47,656 nt of DNA from Chromera velia (lineage: Eukaryota; Sar; Chromeraceae). A program made the translations under genes and the position numbers. The notes under the pieces are model-generated. The model was not told the origin of the DNA. It saw nothing but the letters and a program-made list of their open reading frames with translations, and made no database searches. Shown here one piece after another: positions 44,317 to 47,656 of this stretch (position 1 is the stretch's first letter; every line of letters begins with the position of its first letter). The stretch lies in NCBI GenBank assembly GCA_018398765.1, contig JAHBMJ010000372.1, positions 1,386 through 49,041 of the forward strand, in the 5' to 3' direction.

Positions 44317-46091
44317 GTCCATCTATCTGTCTGTCCATCTATCTGTCTGTCTGTCTGTCTGTCTGTGAGCCAGTGGTTTTGTGACTGCTTATCTGTCTGT
44401 CTGCTACCTTGCTTTTCAGGTCTGTCTTGCCTGTCCTGTGATGAAGAGGAGTTTTGTCTTTGGGTGCCTTCGAGATGAGGTCAGTACTGGAAAGGGAAAA
44501 AATGGTTGTGCTAGTGACTGACGGTGACTGAGGTAAATGACCGGTCTTCAAGTTGGTGAGAATGATCACGCGCAGCCACTGTACTGCCAAGGACTCTCTT
44601 TCCATTCTTACGGTGGAAGCTCCAGGCTCTCTGGGCTGGAGAAAGAGACCAAAGAGGCGAAAACACGAAAAAACAGACTGATGGACTGTAGCATAGGCAA
44701 GAGTGGGGACACTTGCGATGCACGCACGCCGACCAAAACCAAGCCTTTGAAAAGGAATAGACATCAAACCGAATCTAAAGCAGATGGACAGAGGAAGAGA
44801 GGGAGAAAGCCTGTGGAACAACTCATCTGTCAAGATGCATATAGCACATGCAAGGAGGGAAGCGTAAGACCTCACACGCAATCGGTAGACGGCTATCATT
44901 ACACTCTACATGCGCAATCGCTTGTTTCCAGATTGACTTCTTCTCTTTTCGCACACTTTTTACACACATGCACACTTTTATTCAGTCATGTCAACAAGAG
45001 TCTCAACGAATCGAAAAGCCGGAGGCGGGTTTATGATTTCAAATTATGAACACCAGAAAGAGAGACAGACTTTCGTTTGTCATGTCATCTATATCTTTCT
45101 TTGTTCGATGGACAATGAGGGTTACAACAGGATGTCACTCCTGTATAGGACCTTCCGTGATAAGAAAAAAAGATAATGACTGACTGTTGTTGACACTTGG
45201 TCACGCGAACTTGTCACGGCACGACTCGAACAACTAAAGCTGACTCCGACACAACACATTCAAGAGCTTTCTTGAAAATGAAGGAAACCTCATGAACGTG
45301 CAGGGGACCGGAAAAGGCTGAAAGGGCACAAGCAGGTACCAACAGCTGTTGGGCATGTGCACCCTTGCGTTCCCGAACCAATTATCAATTAAACTGGAAT
45401 GCGTAGGCAGCTGTCTCGGCCGGGGAGTGCTGGGAACCCAGCAGTGGGGCACTCGCAGATCCTGAAGGTGAACCATCAGTCAAACTACAGCTGTGTTGCA
45501 AGCATCGGTTCCTTCTTTCTCGCCGGTCAATTAACACGAATTGACAGCATTCTTTCTCTGTCTCTCAGACTCTCCAGCACTCTCCAGCGGCCTTTCCAAG
45601 TATAGATTTCATTGGAGAGACCGTCGAATCTAAACGGGACAGCTATATATAATCCCACCGTGCTGCGCATATATACCTGCATGCATGCTCCTGTCACGAG
45701 TCATTTGTGTAGACTATAAGTGCATGCATGTTGCATGCAGTGTTGCAGCTGCGGCCCAGCCGGGGCCCCGCGTGGCGGGGGTGGCCCTTGGATGCCGGGG
45801 TCATTTGCGGGCCGCGGCCCGCGTGAGATAGCGATCAATGGATTAAAGCTCGGCGTGGCTCTGCATGCTCAAATCGCGGGGCCCGCGAGCCAGCTAGGAG
45901 ACGGAGAAAGTGCAGAAAGTGCATGCGCAAGCTATAGACCTCAAAAAGTCTCCAGCTCTACTCGGCCTTGTTACGCCACGTCCCCGTTCCCTTTTGAGTG
46001 CGTCGAAGGTTCCGGATCCACTTGACCACACCGAGGCTTTGGCCACAGAAGCACTGTTCTGAAATCCACAAGTAGGGGAAGGATAAGAACC
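42880..46091. other. Intergenic region: AT-rich segment, CTGT and TTTC arrays, GC-rich patch
   Basis: 42890-43330 is AT-rich. (CTGT)n with TTTG interruptions fills ~43690-43835, and TTTC then CTGT arrays fill ~44190-44370. Opposed ORFs over 44340-45050 (plus 170 aa, minus 186 aa) are of similar length, match nothing I recognise and are not called. 45745-45900 is a GC-rich patch with the perfect 16-bp palindrome GCGGGCCGCGGCCCGC at 45807-45822. The last ~150 bp before 46092 are probably the antenna gene leader. Confidence 0.55.
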
Positions 46092-47347
46092 ATGGCCAAG
46101 CTCGCAGTCGCAGTCGCCGTCTCTGTCTGCCTCAGTGGCACCTCTGCCTTCCAGCCCTTGCTGAAGAGCGCCACACCCCAAAGAAGTGCGTCTGTTACCC
46201 AGGCGGCATATGACTACAGCAAGGTTGAGGGACTTCCCGGTGCAAGCGAACCCTTTCTGCCCTACTTTGGCTATACTCCTGATAGCGAGAAGGGCGAGCA
46301 GTTGAAGCGGTACAGAGAGGCAGAGCTGAAGCACGGCCGGCTTGCCATGATGGCCACCCTCGGTTTTTTCGTGGTTGAGGGTCTGAATTTCCACCCTCTG
46401 TTTCCCAAGGTTGAAGGAATTGCAATCAACCAATACCAGCAGCTCCCCGGTGCCGCTCAGGCCTTTCTTGCTCTTTGCGTTGGGTTGATTGAGGGCATCA
46501 ACATTGAGAAGGGATGGAAAGACCCCAGAAAAGACGCCGACAACTTCTTCACCCTCGAGGAAGACTTTGAGCCTGGCACTTACAACTGGGACCCCGCAAA
46601 GTTCATCACGAAGTACGGCCTCGAGGACGCTGCCAAGATGAAGGAGATGAAGACTAAGGAACTCAACAATGGAAGACTTGCAATGATTGGCATTGCCGGT
46701 TAGTCCATCTTTTTATCTCTGCTCTCCTTTGCTTTACTGGGCGTGTTTGTGCCCCATCTAATCAACCGACAGCGTCTCTCTGCCCCCCACCCCGTCACCG
46801 TGGTTCGTTCCTGACACTCCTCCCCCCCCGTTGTCCAACGCTTGTTCGGCTGCCTGTCTGCCTACCCATTTGGCCGTTTTTGCACTCCTTGGGGTGTCTG
46901 TCTCTTTTTCTGATCCTCCCTCTTTGTTCCTGTCGGATTGACTGAAATAGAAGGAAAGATGAGAAAATACGGAGATTGTCTCTCTCTCTCTCCGTCTCCC
47001 TCGCTCTCTGTGCGTGCATGCGTGCGTGTTCTTGTCTGATTGTATGCTTCGTTCCTTCCATGAAGTAATACGAAAAGCAGAAAGGAAAAAAACAAAGCAG
47101 TGTGTAAAGAAGTCGGTCTGTGTATCCGTCTGTCTTTCTGTCTGTCTCTGATTTTCTCCTTCTCCCTGAATGCCCGTCGGTGCCTCTGTCTTTCTGCGTG
47201 CCATGTCGCGGTGTGCGCATGCCGATGTTGGGGAGCTTAGATTTTATCGGCTGACAGTTCCCTTCGGACCCCTTCCCCCCTCTTTCTGGTTGCTTGCTTG
47301 CAGGCATGATTGTCCAGGAATCCCTCACAGGAAAGCCGATCTTTTAA
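46092..47347 (+). CDS. Red-lineage light-harvesting chlorophyll-binding protein
   Basis: Two exons, 216 aa: 46092-46698 and 47304-47347, with donor GTTAGT and acceptor TTGCAG. The ATG has a good context (ACCATGG). Residues 1-19 are a hydrophobic ER signal ending GTSA, followed by Phe20 and a Ser/Thr-rich stretch. This is the bipartite leader used for plastids of red secondary origin. The first LHC helix (about 74-98) has the motif RYREAELKHGRLAMMA with the chlorophyll ligands Glu and His and an Arg ion pair. The second helix is about 121-137 (AAQAFLALCVGLIEGIN). The third (184-212) has KELNNGRLAMIGIAGMIVQE, and the protein ends SLTGKPIF. Lumenal and stromal loops are the short ones typical of FCP/LHCR-type antenna proteins, about 200 residues. 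The protein should bind chlorophyll a (and c or carotenoids) in thylakoids and feed a photosystem. It has no homologous partner in the window. Confidence 0.93.
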
Positions 47348-47656
47348 GGCATTTTTTTTTGTCTGCTTGAGGAGAAAGTGGTGGAGGGAGGGCATGCAGC
47401 CTTGATCGATTTGTGCGGATTAGCTGCCCAGACTGACAAGCGACCAACGAAAAGGGGGCACGGCCTTGCTGCTTTCTGGGCGCACGCTCTTTGTCTGTCT
47501 CTCTTTTCACTCACGCTCGTGCTGGAGCACGCACCACGTTTGTCCTGTCTTTTAAGGAGACAATGTGTGTGCTGGTTCACAGGTGCGTTGGTGATCCGAA
47601 AGAAAGCGAGACGTCAACAAGAGGGCGTCCAGATGGCTGGGGGGGGGGGGGGGGGG
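47348..47656. other. 3' flank of antenna gene, ending in a G-run
   Basis: Presumed 3' UTR and spacer; nothing else is recognised. The window ends in 17 or more consecutive G residues (from 47640), which looks like a contig edge. Confidence 0.6.

Noticed and set aside
44339-45049. Opposed ORFs of 170 and 186 aa
   Set aside because: They overlap on opposite strands, extend into CTGT repeats and show no motif; neither can be preferred.
1-47656. tRNA, rRNA or other structural RNA genes
   Set aside because: No cloverleaf or rRNA-like conserved sequence was recognised by eye. A covariance-model scan of both strands would be decisive.

Overview
The window is nuclear DNA of a eukaryote with dense spliceosomal introns. 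The genes have standard GT-AG introns of roughly 0.2-2 kb and coding exons of 29 to about 600 nt. The spacers and introns are loaded with microsatellites. A light-harvesting antenna protein of the red-plastid type, with an ER signal followed by Phe, lies at the right end. A MORN-repeat protein with an MGNCC acylation start lies at about 14-18 kb. Together these suggest a photosynthetic alveolate, most simply a chromerid such as Chromera velia. That identification is an inference from gene content and style, not a database match.

Layout from left to right. 1-3.3 kb: microsatellites, a ~41-bp tandem repeat, two unrecognised ORFs (one broken by an in-frame TAG) and four copies of a 90-bp satellite. 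3.6-4.7 kb: a P-loop NTPase of NB-ARC/STAND type that stops right after sensor 1. 4.7-7.3 kb: gene-poor. 7.3-10.8 kb, minus strand: a tentative five-exon gene with RRM-like motifs and a Pro/Gln-rich tail. 10.8-13.4 kb, minus strand: a six-exon RING/TRAF zinc-finger protein. This is divergent from an eight-exon MORN-repeat gene at 14.5-18.4 kb. 18.4-21.2 kb: a gene-poor, partly AT-rich stretch. 21.2-23.8 kb, minus strand: a small five-exon gene resembling cytochrome c oxidase subunit 6B. This is divergent from a 16-exon gene for translation initiation factor eIF3a at 24.4-33.0 kb. 35.6-39.1 kb: an unrecognised five-exon gene whose first intron holds a ~1.6-kb CTGA/CTGC array and whose first exon seems to carry a frameshift. 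39.2-40.0 kb, minus strand: a fragment with the histone deacetylase GFDA signature. 40.9-42.9 kb: an intronless Y-family DNA polymerase. 46.1-47.3 kb: a two-exon light-harvesting protein.

The genes do not form a pathway. They are ordinary cellular functions (translation, ubiquitin signalling, membrane skeleton, respiration, DNA damage bypass, photosynthesis) set in repeat-rich DNA. Exon models were built by hand: I joined acceptor AG and donor GT sites and required an open frame from ATG to stop. The MORN, eIF3a, RING/TRAF and antenna models close in frame over all exons and are the most reliable. The most unusual feature is at the splice sites. Many donors run directly into tetranucleotide repeats of their own first four bases, and many acceptors sit just after a microsatellite.
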